A DNA stretch of 64,000 nucleotides, from positions 188,102 through 252,101 of the forward strand of contig NZ_FKBS01000002.1 in assembly GCF_900078315.1 (NCBI RefSeq). Direction: 5' to 3'. This DNA comes from Bordetella ansorpii. GTDB taxonomy: Bacteria > Pseudomonadota > Gammaproteobacteria > Burkholderiales > Burkholderiaceae_B. Made by a program: the position numbers and the translations under genes. Shown one piece after another: positions 36,720 through 45,904 of this stretch; within the stretch, counting starts at the first letter, position 1, and every line of letters begins with the position of its first letter. A model generated the notes under the pieces. That model made no database searches. It saw nothing but the letters and a program-made list of their open reading frames with translations, and was not told the origin of the DNA.

Positions 36720-36862
36720 TTCTCACTCCGTAGACATTACGGGACGGAAGTATAGGTAACAACTGGAAATCAAAGCAACGTGCAGGAAATGAATTTCCTG
36801 TGAATGCGAACTTCCGCACGCCCGGCGGGCGGCCTCCGACAGAAAGAGGCCGTCCAGAACAT

Positions 36863-36888
36863 ACAGGGCGCCGACATGGGCGCCCTGT
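36863..36888 (-). terminator. Hairpin after purC
   Basis: A 10-bp perfect stem ACAGGGCGCC/GGCGCCCTGT with a 6-base loop lies 29 bp beyond the purC stop codon. No U-run follows it in the minus direction, so it may act as a transcript-stabilising or weak terminating hairpin. Confidence 0.5.
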
Positions 36889-36916
36889 GCGGGTGAGGAT
36901 CAGGCCTTCAAGGCCT

Positions 36917-37798
36917 TCAGGCCATCAGGCGGTCCAGCGCTTCGCGGTACTTGGCCGCGGTTTTTTCCAGCACCTCGGCCGGCAGGCGTGGCGCGGGCGG
37001 GGTCTTGTCCCAAGTCTGGGTTTCGAGCCAGTCGCGCACGAACTGCTTGTCGAACGACGGGGGGCTGATGCCCACGCGATAGCCGTCGGCGGGCCAGAAG
37101 CGCGACGAATCGGGCGTCAGCACTTCGTCCATCAGGTACAGCGCGCCGTCTTCGTCCAGGCCGAATTCGAACTTGGTGTCGGCGATGATGATGCCCTTGG
37201 TGGCTGCGAAGGCAGCCGCCTCGGCGTACAGGCGCAGCGTGACGTCGCGGATGCGCTCGGCCATCTCCTGGCCCACTTCGGCCACCACGTGGGCGAAGTC
37301 GACGTTCTCGTCGTGCATGCCGAACTCGGCCTTGGCGGCCGGCGTGAAGATGGGCTCGGGCAGCTTGTCGGCCTGCTGCAGGCCGGCGGGCAACGCGATG
37401 CCGCACACCGAACCGGTGGCCTGGTAGTCCTTCCAGCCCGAACCGATGAGATAACCCCGCGCCACCGCTTCGACCAGCACGGGCTTCAGGCGCTTGACCA
37501 CCACGGCGCGGCCGCGCACCTGGTCGATCTCGTCGGGCGCCACCACGTCTTCGGCGGCCACGCCGGTGGAGTGGTTAGGCAGCACGTGCGCCAGCTTCTT
37601 CAGCCAGAACTCGGTCAGTTCCGTCAGCACCTGGCCCTTGCCGGGGATGGGATCGTCGAGGATGACGTCGAACGCCGAGATACGGTCGGATGCGACGATC
37701 AGCAGCTTGTCGTCGCCCACGGCGTACATGTCGCGCACCTTGCCGCGACCCAGCAGCGGCAAGGACTTGATGTTGGATTCGTGCAGAGCGGAGGTCAC
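36917..37798 (-). CDS. purC: Phosphoribosylaminoimidazole-succinocarboxamide synthase
   Basis: The 293-residue enzyme has the SAICAR synthetase motifs [57 protein letters not shown]-type residues ([11 protein letters not shown]) and [32 protein letters not shown]. It joins CAIR and aspartate with ATP in purine synthesis. The length matches the longer bacterial and yeast type (about 290-300). It is transcribed on the minus strand behind a 212-bp region shared with the divergent GFA gene. It is separated from purE and purK by the efflux and dsb genes. Confidence 0.96.
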   Translation of the reverse strand: MTSALHESNIKSLPLLGRGKVRDMYAVGDDKLLIVASDRISAFDVILDDPIPGKGQVLTELTEFWLKKLAHVLPNHSTGVAAEDVVAPDEIDQVRGRAVVVKRLKPVLVEAVARGYLIGSGWKDYQATGSVCGIALPAGLQQADKLPEPIFTPAAKAEFGMHDENVDFAHVVAEVGQEMAERIRDVTLRLYAEAAAFAATKGIIIADTKFEFGLDEDGALYLMDEVLTPDSSRFWPADGYRVGISPPSFDKQFVRDWLETQTWDKTPPAPRLPAEVLEKTAAKYREALDRLMA

Positions 37799-38010
37799 GG
37801 ATGGGGCCTGGCAGAAAAGACGATTCCCGCTCGGGAGGCCCGCAGCGGGAGTCAGGAGGAATCAGGAATGGGCGCGGGCGGCGGGGCCGGCTCGCGCAAA
37901 ACGCATAGGTTACTGCAAACCCGGCCGTCCCGCGCGGCGCGTTGACTACACTGGGAACGGGCGGCGGCCCGCCCTGGCACGCCGCGTACGGAAAATCCAC
38001 GGAGACACGC

Positions 38011-38448
38011 ATGCAAGAGACCTCGACCCGCGCCAGCGCGCCCCTGGCAGGCGGCTGCCAGTGCGGCGCCGTGCGGTACACCCTGACGGCGCCTCCGCTC
38101 ACCGCCGCCACCTGCCATTGCCGGGACTGCCAGTTCTCCAGCGGCGGCGCGCCGGCCCATGCCCTGATCGTGCCCGCTGGCGCCGTGCAGGTCCTGCAAG
38201 GCGAGGCCCGGCAGTACCGCTACGCCGGGGGATCCGGGCGCGAGGTCATGCGCAGTTTCTGTCCGGCCTGCGGCACCCCGCTGTTCGGCGGCTCGGAAGG
38301 CGCCCCCTATGAAGTCGTGCGCGCAGGCTCCCTGGACGATCCCGAGGCGTTCCGGGCGCGTGCCAGTCTCTGGACCGCCTCGGCGCCGTCCTGGCACCAC
38401 GTCGCCGATGACGTGCCGGCTTTCCCGGGCAATGCTCCCAGCGCCTAG
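38011..38448 (+). CDS. GFA (glutathione-dependent formaldehyde-activating) family protein
   Basis: The 145-residue protein has the zinc-binding cysteine pattern of the GFA/CENP-V fold: GGCQCGAVRY, TCHCRDCQFSSG and SFCPACGTPLF. The family name comes from a proposed glutathione-formaldehyde activity that is doubted for most members, so the function is open. A GGAG lies 6 bp before the ATG at 38011. A second GFA-like gene lies at 42082. It is a single gene between purC and the aldolase gene. Confidence 0.88.
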   Translation: MQETSTRASAPLAGGCQCGAVRYTLTAPPLTAATCHCRDCQFSSGGAPAHALIVPAGAVQVLQGEARQYRYAGGSGREVMRSFCPACGTPLFGGSEGAPYEVVRAGSLDDPEAFRARASLWTASAPSWHHVADDVPAFPGNAPSA

Positions 38449-38498
38449 GGTCGCTGCCGGCGGGATCGTGGGCTCGTCCCGTGGCCGCTGGAAAGGGA

Positions 38499-38520
38499 AA
38501 AGGCTCCTTGCGGAGCCTTT
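38499..38520 (-). terminator. Terminator of the aldolase gene (possibly two-way)
   Basis: The 9-bp stem AAAGGCTCC/GGAGCCTTT with loop TTGC is followed on the minus strand by a T-rich tract (TTTTCCCTTT overlapping the stem end). It lies 40 bp beyond the fba stop. It also lies downstream of the plus-strand GFA gene and could serve both. Confidence 0.7.
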
Positions 38521-38559
38521 CCGGAACGTGAAGGGCCGCCGACGGCGGCCCAACGCGCC

Positions 38560-39624
38560 TTACTGGACGACCTGCTCCAGCTTGCCCGCGGCGTAGCGCT
38601 GGGCCATTTCATCCAGCGGGACCGCCTTGATCTTGCTGGCGTTGCCGGCGGTGCCGAATTCCTGGTAACGGGCCACGCAGACAGCCTTGGCGGCGGCGCG
38701 GGCGGGCTTCAGGTATTCGCGCGGATCGAACTTCGACGGGTTCTCGCCCATGAAGCGGCGGATCGCGCCGGTCATGGCCAGGCGGATGTCGGTGTCGATG
38801 TTGATCTTGCGCACGCCGAACTTGATGGCTTCCTGGATTTCCTCGACGGGCACGCCGTAGGTTTCCTTCATGTCGCCGCCGAATTCGCGGATCTCGGCCA
38901 GCAGTTCCTGCGGCACGCTGGAGCTGCCGTGCATCACCAGGTGGGTGTTGGGCAGGCGGGCGTGGATTTCCTTGATGCGCGAGATCGACAGGATGTCGCC
39001 GGTGGGCTTGCGCGTGAACTTGTAGGCGCCGTGGCTGGTGCCGATGGCGATGGCCAGCGCGTCGAGCTGCGTGCGGCGCACGAAGTCGGCGGCCTGCTCG
39101 GGATCGGTCAGCAGCTGGTCCATGGTGAGCTTGCCGTCGGCGCCGTGGCCGTCTTCCTTGTCGCCTTCCATGGTTTCCAGCGAGCCCAGGCAGCCCAGTT
39201 CGCCTTCGACCGTGACGCCCAGCTTGTGGGCCATGTCGACCACCTTGCGGGTGACCTCGACGTTGTAGTCGTACTCGGCGATGCTCTTGCCGTCTTCCTT
39301 CAGCGAGCCGTCCATCATCACGCTGGAGAAGCCCAGCTCGATGGCGCCCTGACAGATCTTGGGCGACTGGCCGTGGTCCTGGTGCATGACGACCGGGATG
39401 TGCGGATAGGATTCGACGGCGGCCTGGATCAGGTACTTCAGGAAGCCTTCGCCCGCGTACTTGCGCGCGCCGGCCGAGGCTTGCATGATCACCGGGCTGT
39501 CGGTCTCGGCAGCGGCTTCCATGATGGCCTGGACCTGCTCCAGGTTGTTGACGTTGAAGGCGGGAATGCCGTAACCGTTCTCGGCCGCGTGGTCGAGCAA
39601 CTGGCGCATGGAAACGAGGGCCAT
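38560..39624 (-). CDS. fba: Class II fructose-1,6-bisphosphate aldolase (Calvin-type, CbbA-like)
   Basis: The 354-residue enzyme opens [35 protein letters not shown]. It has the zinc-site segment [56 protein letters not shown] and [14 protein letters not shown], as in the longer class II aldolases of beta-proteobacteria. It cleaves fructose-1,6-bisphosphate in glycolysis and runs in reverse in gluconeogenesis. It reads towards a good terminator at 38499-38520. The 139-bp spacer to the MHYT gene at 39764 shows nothing notable. Confidence 0.95.
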   Translation of the reverse strand: MALVSMRQLLDHAAENGYGIPAFNVNNLEQVQAIMEAAAETDSPVIMQASAGARKYAGEGFLKYLIQAAVESYPHIPVVMHQDHGQSPKICQGAIELGFSSVMMDGSLKEDGKSIAEYDYNVEVTRKVVDMAHKLGVTVEGELGCLGSLETMEGDKEDGHGADGKLTMDQLLTDPEQAADFVRRTQLDALAIAIGTSHGAYKFTRKPTGDILSISRIKEIHARLPNTHLVMHGSSSVPQELLAEIREFGGDMKETYGVPVEEIQEAIKFGVRKINIDTDIRLAMTGAIRRFMGENPSKFDPREYLKPARAAAKAVCVARYQEFGTAGNASKIKAVPLDEMAQRYAAGKLEQVVQ

Positions 39625-39763
39625 GGAGGACTCCTGGAAACTTGGTGTTATCGGATTGAATTCGTGCTGAACAGCAGGATTTTACGGGAATGCGGCGCGG
39701 GTCTTGTGAGGATCCGTTGCAAGACCTGGCGGGGCGGTTCGGAACGGAAGATCAGCGCCGCGC

Positions 39764-41824
39764 TCAGAGGCGCGCCACGCTGGTTTCGAACTGCTCGGGC
39801 GGCATGGGTTTGCCCAGCAGGAAGCCCTGCAGCGAATCGCAGCCCAGGTCGGTCAGGAACGACTGCTGCTCGGCAGTCTCGACGCCCTCGGCCGCCACCT
39901 TCAGCTTGAGCTTCTGGCCCAGCGCCACGATGGCGGACACCACGGCCGCGTCTTCCGTATCGCCCTGCAACTGGCGCACGAAACCGCGGCCGATCTTCAG
40001 CTCGGTGGCGGGCAGGCGCTTGAGGTACAGCAGGCTGGAATAACCGCTGCCGAAATCGTCGATGGAAATGCGCACGCCCAGGCCGACCAGGCGGCGCAAC
40101 AGCGACAGCGTGGTCTCGGCGTCGCGCATGGCGGTGGACTCGGTGATCTCGAGGATCAGACTGCGCGGCGGCAGCGCATGGCGCTCCAGGGCCTGTTGCA
40201 CCAAGTCATACAGGCCTTCATGCACGAACTGCGCGGCGGACAGGTTGACCGACATGGTCCAGCCGTGATGGCCGGCCTGGTGCCACTCATGCAACTGGCG
40301 GCAGGCCTCGTCCAGCACCCATTCCCCGATGGACACGATCAGCCGCGAACGCTCGGCCAGCGGAATGAAGCGGTCGGGCGGGATCAGGCCTTTCTCGGGG
40401 TGCAGCCAGCGGATCAGCGCCTCGGCGCCCATGATCTCGCCGTCGGGCCGGAACTTGGGCTGGTAGTGCAGCACCAGTTGCTTGCGGGCCCGCGCCTGGC
40501 GCAGATCCTGCAGCATGCGCAACTGTTCCTGCGCATTGCTGTTCATGGAGGGTTCGAAATAGCTGAAGCGCGCCCGGCCCATGCGCTTGGCGTGGTACAT
40601 GGCGGCGTCGGCGTTTCGCATCAGCGTGCGGGGACTGTCGCCATTGGCGGGATACAGGGCGATGCCGCAACTGGCGGAGACAGCCACCCGGTGGCCCATC
40701 ACGGTAACGGGCCGCGACAGCACCTTGATCAGCCGCGACGCCACCGAGGCGGCATCATTGGGCTCGGTCACCTCGCTGAGCACGACGAATTCGTCGCCGC
40801 CCAGCCGGGCCGCGGTATCCGCGCCGCGCAACTGGCGGCGGATGCGGCCGGCCAGCTCCACCAGCAAGGCGTCGCCGGTATGGTGCCCGTAGGCATCGTT
40901 GACCGACTTGAATCCATCCAGATCGAGGAACAGCAGCGCGAAGGTGCCATTGGAACGGCGGGCGGTCTCGATAGCCTGCTTGACCTGCTGTTCGAGCAGG
41001 ATGCGGTTGGGCAGCTTGGTCAGGTTGTCGTGCAGGGCCAACCGCAGCAGTTCTTCGTTGGCGCCCGCCAGCGAACGGGCCAGCACGGCCGTGCGCGACT
41101 CGAGCCGCGCGTCCAGCACGGCCACCACCAGCGCCATGGCGAAAATGCACGAGGTGACCACCGCCACCGCCGCCGCCAGCCATTGCGCAGACAAGCCGTC
41201 GACGGCCGCCAGGCAGACGCTATCGGCCGGGAACATGGCCGCGCTCATGCCCATGTAGTGCATGCCGCACACCGCGGCCGCCATGATGGACGCCGCCGCC
41301 AGACGGTCGCGCAGCTTCCGGCGGGCCTGGCGCCGCACCCAATGCGCCATCCACAGCGCCAGCGCCGAGCAGCCGATGGCAATGGCCGCGGCCGCCGCCA
41401 GGCGGGACGGCAGGTAGACGATGCCAGGCGCCATGCGCATGGCGGCCATGCCCGTGAAATGCATGGCCAGCACCGCGCCGCCCATCAGCACCGCGCCCAA
41501 CGCCAGCATCCCCGCCGACAATTGCGGCCGGCAGGCGATGCGCAAGGCGAGCAACGCCCCGGCCACCGAGATCAGCAGCGAGCCCGCCGTCATGGCGATG
41601 TCGTAACCGATGGGGATGGGCAGGCTGAAGGCCAGCATGCCGATGAAATGCATGGACCAGATGCCCAGGCCGAGCACGAACCCGCTGCCCGCCAGCCAAT
41701 ATCGGCCAGCAGCGCCCTGGGCGCTGTCGATACGGCTTGCCAGTTCGAACGAAGTCAAAGAGGCGAAGACCGCGACCAATATGGACACGGCGACCGTTGC
41801 CAATTCGTAGCTGCCGTTCAACAT
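39764..41824 (-). CDS. MHYT-GGDEF-EAL protein (c-di-GMP turnover with membrane sensor)
   Basis: The 686-residue protein starts with a seven-helix MHYT domain showing the repeats [18 protein letters not shown] and MHYMGMSAA, thought to bind a metal and sense O2, CO or NO. A GGDEF domain follows ([13 protein letters not shown], then an intact [11 protein letters not shown]), then an EAL domain ([50 protein letters not shown]). Both active sites look intact, so it could make or break c-di-GMP. It is a single gene. A paralogous MHYT domain occurs in the hybrid kinase at 56321. Confidence 0.93.
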   Translation of the reverse strand: MLNGSYELATVAVSILVAVFASLTSFELASRIDSAQGAAGRYWLAGSGFVLGLGIWSMHFIGMLAFSLPIPIGYDIAMTAGSLLISVAGALLALRIACRPQLSAGMLALGAVLMGGAVLAMHFTGMAAMRMAPGIVYLPSRLAAAAAIAIGCSALALWMAHWVRRQARRKLRDRLAAASIMAAAVCGMHYMGMSAAMFPADSVCLAAVDGLSAQWLAAAVAVVTSCIFAMALVVAVLDARLESRTAVLARSLAGANEELLRLALHDNLTKLPNRILLEQQVKQAIETARRSNGTFALLFLDLDGFKSVNDAYGHHTGDALLVELAGRIRRQLRGADTAARLGGDEFVVLSEVTEPNDAASVASRLIKVLSRPVTVMGHRVAVSASCGIALYPANGDSPRTLMRNADAAMYHAKRMGRARFSYFEPSMNSNAQEQLRMLQDLRQARARKQLVLHYQPKFRPDGEIMGAEALIRWLHPEKGLIPPDRFIPLAERSRLIVSIGEWVLDEACRQLHEWHQAGHHGWTMSVNLSAAQFVHEGLYDLVQQALERHALPPRSLILEITESTAMRDAETTLSLLRRLVGLGVRISIDDFGSGYSSLLYLKRLPATELKIGRGFVRQLQGDTEDAAVVSAIVALGQKLKLKVAAEGVETAEQQSFLTDLGCDSLQGFLLGKPMPPEQFETSVARL

Positions 41825-42081
41825 CGTTCCGACATCCCGCCTGTATCCGATTCGGGGAACCGGTTCTGGGTCGTCAATCTGCAGACGGTATGCATTGAGG
41901 CGATGGCATCCGTGTGCAGTCGGTCCCCGGCAAGATTGGGTCCGGGGCGGTCTTGCCTAGGCACCGCTGTGGTAGCCATATGTAAAAAAACCGGAATAAT
42001 TGTAGCCGCGGTTGCCGGGAAAGGGGAACCGTTACAGGCGGCAGGTATATATTGGGGACCTCCTGCCATTTCCAGACTGCC

Positions 42082-42489
42082 ATGCTTCACGGTTCTTGCC
42101 TATGTGGCCGCATCGCGTACACGGTGAACGGCCCTCTTTCCGATGCGTTGAATTGCCATTGCCGCACGTGCCGCAAGACGCACGGCGCGGCCTTCCGGTC
42201 GCGCGCCACGGTACAGGCCCGGGATTTCGCCTGGACCCAGGGCGAGAACCAGATCACCTGGTACGCCTCGTCGCCCGGCAATTATCGCGGGTTCTGCAGC
42301 GCTTGCGGGACCCCGCTGCTGAGCCGCTTCGACCAGATGCCCGATGTATACGGCCTGCCTCTGGGCGCGCTGGACGACGATCCGGGCATCAAACCCGAAC
42401 GCCACGTACACGTGGACAGCAAGGCGCCGTGGCACGACATCACCGACGATCTGCCCCGGCATCCCCAAGGACAAGACACCGGATACTAG
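42082..42489 (+). CDS. GFA family zinc protein (second copy)
   Basis: The 135-residue protein shows GSCLCGRIAYTV, LNCHCRTCRKTHGAAF and GFCSACGTPLLSRF, the cysteine sites of the GFA fold. It differs well from the copy at 38011, so this is a second family member and not a recent duplicate. The ATG at 42082 places the first cysteine motif near the N terminus, as in relatives; no Shine-Dalgarno site is obvious. The 474-bp stretch between this gene and infA (42490-42963) holds no gene I can support, only an AT-rich patch at 42490-42545. Confidence 0.85.
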   Translation: MLHGSCLCGRIAYTVNGPLSDALNCHCRTCRKTHGAAFRSRATVQARDFAWTQGENQITWYASSPGNYRGFCSACGTPLLSRFDQMPDVYGLPLGALDDDPGIKPERHVHVDSKAPWHDITDDLPRHPQGQDTGY

Positions 42490-42963
42490 CAAAAACCCTT
42501 GCAATAAGTTATAGTTATTTTCTGCCCGAGTAATTTTTGCCATTGAGAACGATGGCGAATACAGTCGGGCGGCAGGAAAGCCGCCGGGGATCCGGGGACT
42601 TCCTTCGGGAAAGCTCAATTGCAAGCCTACCGACGGCCTCCGGCAGCAACCTCAGTACCCCGCAGTACCGAATTTCTTGTCTCTTGCATGTCCGCCGCCG
42701 GCGCTGCCCGGCTCCGTTCAACAAGAAAAACACGCTTCTTCCGGCGGCCTGCCCCGCACAGGCAAACCGTCGCGACCAAGCCGCGCCTCTTGGCGCACAC
42801 TGCCCTCGCGGCCAGCGTACCCGTCCCTATCCCTATCCAGGGCCATGACCCGTACCCGAGCCGGTTCGCCACGCCTATGCGTCCGCGGCCGGCACACCGC
42901 TTGGGCATCCGGCATCCGTGCCGCGTTCGCGCGGCGCCTGCGCATCACAATCAAGGAGTCATC

Positions 42964-43230
42964 ATGGCGAAAGAAGAACTGATCGAACTGGACGGCATCG
43001 TCGACGAAGTGCTGCCGGACAGCCGCTACCGCGTCAAGCTGGACAATGGTATCGAAGTGGGCGCCTATGCCTCCGGCCGCATCCGCAAGCACCGCATCCG
43101 CATCCTGGCGGGCGACCGCGTCACGCTCGAGATGTCGCCCTATGACCTGACCAAGGGCCGCATCAACTTCCGCCACAAGGACGAACGCGGTCCCGCACCG
43201 AGCGCCCGTCCCCAGCAATATCGCCGCTGA
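42964..43230 (+). CDS. infA: Translation initiation factor IF-1, long variant
   Basis: The 88-residue protein is an OB-fold IF-1: [29 protein letters not shown], then [35 protein letters not shown]. An AAGGAG lies 6 bp before the ATG. Its C-terminal tail ([18 protein letters not shown]) makes it longer than the 72-residue E. coli protein. Betaproteobacteria often carry such a stand-alone infA in addition to one in the ribosomal-protein operon. The neighbouring genes here are unrelated, which fits the stand-alone copy. Confidence 0.93.
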   Translation: MAKEELIELDGIVDEVLPDSRYRVKLDNGIEVGAYASGRIRKHRIRILAGDRVTLEMSPYDLTKGRINFRHKDERGPAPSARPQQYRR

Positions 43231-43315
43231 TCCATCGAGGGCGGGGTAAAATCCGCGCCGGCCGCAGCCGTAGTGTCTTACGTCCGGCGTCCACCCCGCC
43301 TTCCTTAGATTGGCC

Positions 43316-43603
43316 ATGTCAGAAAACAGCAGCGACGCACTCCAGCAGGCGGCAGACCGCCTGCAAAAGGCCCGCCGCGCCTTCGAGCGCGGCGAAAAAG
43401 GCCTGCTCATGCTGCGCCGCTCGCGCACGGCGTTCATCAGCAGCCTGCGCAACACGGGCCTGACCTACTCGCAGGCCCGCGTCAAATACGACAACTGCAT
43501 CGACGAGCAGCAACGCATCCACGTTCAGGAAAAGCACCAGTTGCAATACGCGGAACGGGTGTACGCGTCGCTGTGCGAGCCGTTGCAGAAAGCCGGCGCC
43601 TGA
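43316..43603 (+). CDS. Hypothetical helical protein, 95 residues
   Basis: I do not recognise a named family. The sequence is almost wholly helical and charged: DALQQAADRLQKARRAFERG, LRRSRTAFISSLRNTG, QEKHQLQYAERVYASLCEPL. It has no signal peptide or membrane segment. A tryptophan-free, coiled-coil-like composition suggests a small cytoplasmic binding protein. The ATG at 43316 is preferred to the TTG at 43310. It lies 85 bp after infA on the same strand and converges with the M23 peptidase gene. Confidence 0.68.
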   Translation: MSENSSDALQQAADRLQKARRAFERGEKGLLMLRRSRTAFISSLRNTGLTYSQARVKYDNCIDEQQRIHVQEKHQLQYAERVYASLCEPLQKAGA

Positions 43604-43621
43604 CGCCGGCCTGGCGCCACA

Positions 43622-44503
43622 TCAGGGCTTGAACGCCCCGATGAAGATGGCCGGATCGACACGCACGTTGTTCAGGCTGACGTTCCAGTGCAGATGCGGG
43701 CCGGTGGCGCGGCCGGTAGCCCCCACCTTGCCGACCGGCGCGCCACGCGCCAGTTCGTCGCCCACCTTCACGTCGATGGCCGACAGGTGGCAGAACATGC
43801 TGATCATGCCCTGCCCATGATCGACGAACACCGTCTTGCCGTTGAAGAAATAGTCTCCCACCAGCACCACGCGGCCGGCCGCGGGCGCCATGACCGGCGT
43901 GCCCGCCGGCACCGCGAAGTCCAGCCCCGAGTGCGGATTGCGCGCTTCGCCATTGAAGAAACGGCGCAGCCCGAAGGGACTGGACAGGCGGCCGCCCGCC
44001 ACCGGACGATCGAGCACCACATTGCTGGGCGTAACGCCGGCACGGTAGACGGCATAAGCCGAAGTCTGCTCGTTCAGCTCGCGCTCGATGCGCTTCAGGT
44101 CATCGGGGTTGGGCGAGACCTGGCGCTTGTTCTTCAGCGTGATGTGCTGCGCCACGTATTCCTTGCTGCCCACCGAGAACGGCACGTCGCGCGCGCCGGC
44201 GGCGTCGCGCACCTGCAACGCCGTCTGGCCGGGCATGGCGCTCAGCGGGATGCCGACGATGGCGATCCACTGCCGGCCTTCCTCGCGCACCACCAGCACC
44301 CGATGCCCGCCGAAGCTGGCCTGCGGCGCCTGCGCGCCCTCGCCCAGCGCGACCACCGCCACGCCGCCGGGCACGGGCTCGTTCAGCTTGCGGCCGATGT
44401 AGCCCTGGGCCTGCGCCGTGGCCACGGCGGCCAGCGCCACGAAGCCGAATGCCGCGGCCCGCAGGCCGCGCAGCATGGCCGCACGCGTGTACGCCCTGCC
44501 CAT
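43622..44503 (-). CDS. M23 family metallopeptidase (LytM-type), exported
   Basis: The 293-residue protein has an N-terminal signal segment (LRAAAFGFVALAAVATAQAQ), a beta-rich central domain and a C-terminal peptidase M23 domain. The zinc ligands appear in NPHSGLDFAVPAGTPV (H-x3-D) and TGPHLHWNV (HLH). It would cut peptidoglycan cross-bridges in the periplasm or act as an amidase activator if degenerate, but the ligands look intact. Its start overlaps the stop codon of the lipoprotein gene upstream (TGATG), so the two are coupled. A second ATG at 44476 is possible. Confidence 0.9.
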   Translation of the reverse strand: MGRAYTRAAMLRGLRAAAFGFVALAAVATAQAQGYIGRKLNEPVPGGVAVVALGEGAQAPQASFGGHRVLVVREEGRQWIAIVGIPLSAMPGQTALQVRDAAGARDVPFSVGSKEYVAQHITLKNKRQVSPNPDDLKRIERELNEQTSAYAVYRAGVTPSNVVLDRPVAGGRLSSPFGLRRFFNGEARNPHSGLDFAVPAGTPVMAPAAGRVVLVGDYFFNGKTVFVDHGQGMISMFCHLSAIDVKVGDELARGAPVGKVGATGRATGPHLHWNVSLNNVRVDPAIFIGAFKP

Positions 44504-44841
44504 CACATGCACAGATTGGCCGATTCGATCATCGACTGCCCGCGCGCGGGCAGCCGGGTCGACAGCTTGATGTCGGTCTTGCCGCGGTACGAAATCACCG
44601 ACAGCACGCCCTCGACGCTGATGCTGCTGCTGCCCGCCACGCGAAAGCCGTCCTGGATGGGCGTGGTTTCCACCTCGAAGCCCTGGCCCTTCCAGGCTTC
44701 GGCCACGCACACGCTGTAGTCCTTGGCGGTGCGCGCGGTGCTGCCGAAGAAAGTGGGATCGAGGCTGCTGACGGAGTCGACGCTGGCGCAGCCGGCAACG
44801 GCCAGGCCCAGCGCCAACATGGCGGCGATACGGATTTTCAT
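44503..44841 (-). CDS. Small lipoprotein
   Basis: The 112-residue protein has a lipoprotein signal peptide MKIRIAAMLALGLAVAGCAS with lipobox AVAGC (Cys18). The mature part is small and beta-rich (KDYSVCVAEAWKGQGFEVE, ISVEGVLSVISYRGKTDI). I do not recognise a named family, though similar small lipoproteins are common in Burkholderiales. Overlap with the M23 peptidase gene suggests a joint envelope role. The ATG at 44841 was chosen because it starts the signal peptide. Confidence 0.78.
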   Translation of the reverse strand: MKIRIAAMLALGLAVAGCASVDSVSSLDPTFFGSTARTAKDYSVCVAEAWKGQGFEVETTPIQDGFRVAGSSSISVEGVLSVISYRGKTDIKLSTRLPARGQSMIESANLCM

Positions 44842-44952
44842 GGGTAGGAATCGTTTCTGGAAAAAGTGCGGACCACTATAGCGCAACGCACGGCACGCCT
44901 CGAAGGGCATGGTCGTCGATGGGCCGGGCGTTCCAGACCTATCGCGCCGCCC

Positions 44953-45582
44953 TCAGGCCGAGGGCCGCTGCGCGGACTTCGGCCGGAACGCGCGCACCAC
45001 CTCGGGCCGCGTCTGCGCATAGGGACCGCCGATGAGATCGATGCAGTACGGCACCGCCGCGAAGATGCCCGGCACCAACACCTCGCCGTCCGCCCCACGC
45101 AGGCCTTCCAGCGTTTCGCGGATGGCCTTGGGTTGGCCGGGCAGATTGATGATGAGTGCGGCGTGATCGGGCGTCTCGCGGATCACGGCCACCTGGCGCG
45201 ACAGGATCGCGGTGGGCACGAAACGCAGGCTGATCTGCCGCATCTGCTCGCCGAAACCCGGCATCTCGCGCGTGGCGACGGCCAGCGTGGCCTCGGGCGT
45301 GACGTCGCGCCGCGCCGGCCCGGTGCCGCCAGTGGTCAGCACCAGATCGCAACCGCATACGTCCACCAGTTCGGCCAGCGCCGCGCTGATGCCGGCCGCC
45401 TCGTCGGGAATCAGCCGCTCGGCGCCCTGCCACGGCGACGCCAGCGCGCCGTCCAGCCATTCGCGCAGGGCGGGCAGGCCCTGATCCTGATAGACGCCGG
45501 TCGAGGCGCGGTCGGAAACAGAAACCAGGCCGACGAGCAACTCGTCGGGATGGCGGCGGATTAGGCGCGAAGCGTCGGTCAT
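44953..45582 (-). CDS. MoaB/MogA-type molybdopterin adenylyltransferase-like protein
   Basis: The 209-residue protein has the MoCF fold signatures: VGLVSVSDRASTGVYQDQGL, DLVLTTGGTGPARRDVTPEAT and ALIINLPGQPKAIRETLEGL, ending with a short acidic/basic tail. MogA activates molybdopterin with ATP before metal insertion. The TGGTG.ARRDVTPEAT motif is close to that of MogA. The ATG at 45582 follows from where similarity begins. It is transcribed away from the phoX gene. No other cofactor-synthesis gene is nearby. Confidence 0.88.
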   Translation of the reverse strand: MTDASRLIRRHPDELLVGLVSVSDRASTGVYQDQGLPALREWLDGALASPWQGAERLIPDEAAGISAALAELVDVCGCDLVLTTGGTGPARRDVTPEATLAVATREMPGFGEQMRQISLRFVPTAILSRQVAVIRETPDHAALIINLPGQPKAIRETLEGLRGADGEVLVPGIFAAVPYCIDLIGGPYAQTRPEVVRAFRPKSAQRPSA

Positions 45583-45727
45583 GGAGGTGTGCGTTAGAAG
45601 CGAAAACGAGATGGAGGCGAGGCCATGCGCGGATGGGGTGCGGCGTAGGCAACCGTTCGCCCAGGCACAAATAGTCACCTGAATGCTACCGCATGATGAC
45701 GCCGCTTTTGGCCCTCCTGACAGCCCG

Positions 45728-45745
45728 GTGTCATTTAGCTTTCAT
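45728..45745 (+). promoter_or_regulatory. Pho box before phoX copy 1
   Basis: GTGTCAT-TTAG-CTTTCAT gives two 7-bp direct repeats with 11-bp spacing, close to the PhoB consensus CTGTCAT-N4-CTGTCAT. A weaker third repeat CCGTCTC follows in phase at 45750. It lies 160 bp before the start of a PhoX-type phosphatase, a classic target of PhoB. The 322-bp stretch 45583-45904 has no other feature I can support. Confidence 0.65.
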
Positions 45746-45904
45746 CTTTCCGTCTCATCATTCCGTCAGTTTTCGTTGCGCGTCCTTTCTTTGCTGCACC
45801 AATTTTTTTTGTTTCACCGCCGAATCCTAGATGTTCGTCACCCGTCGCCCGCTCGCGCTGGCGACATCTTTTTTTAAGCTCCCCTACAGCCATCGGACCA
45901 GACC

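Noticed and set aside
42497-42513. Weak dyad AATAA-N7-TTATT after the second GFA gene, considered as a Fur-like site
   Set aside because: Too few matches to any known consensus and no iron-related gene nearby.
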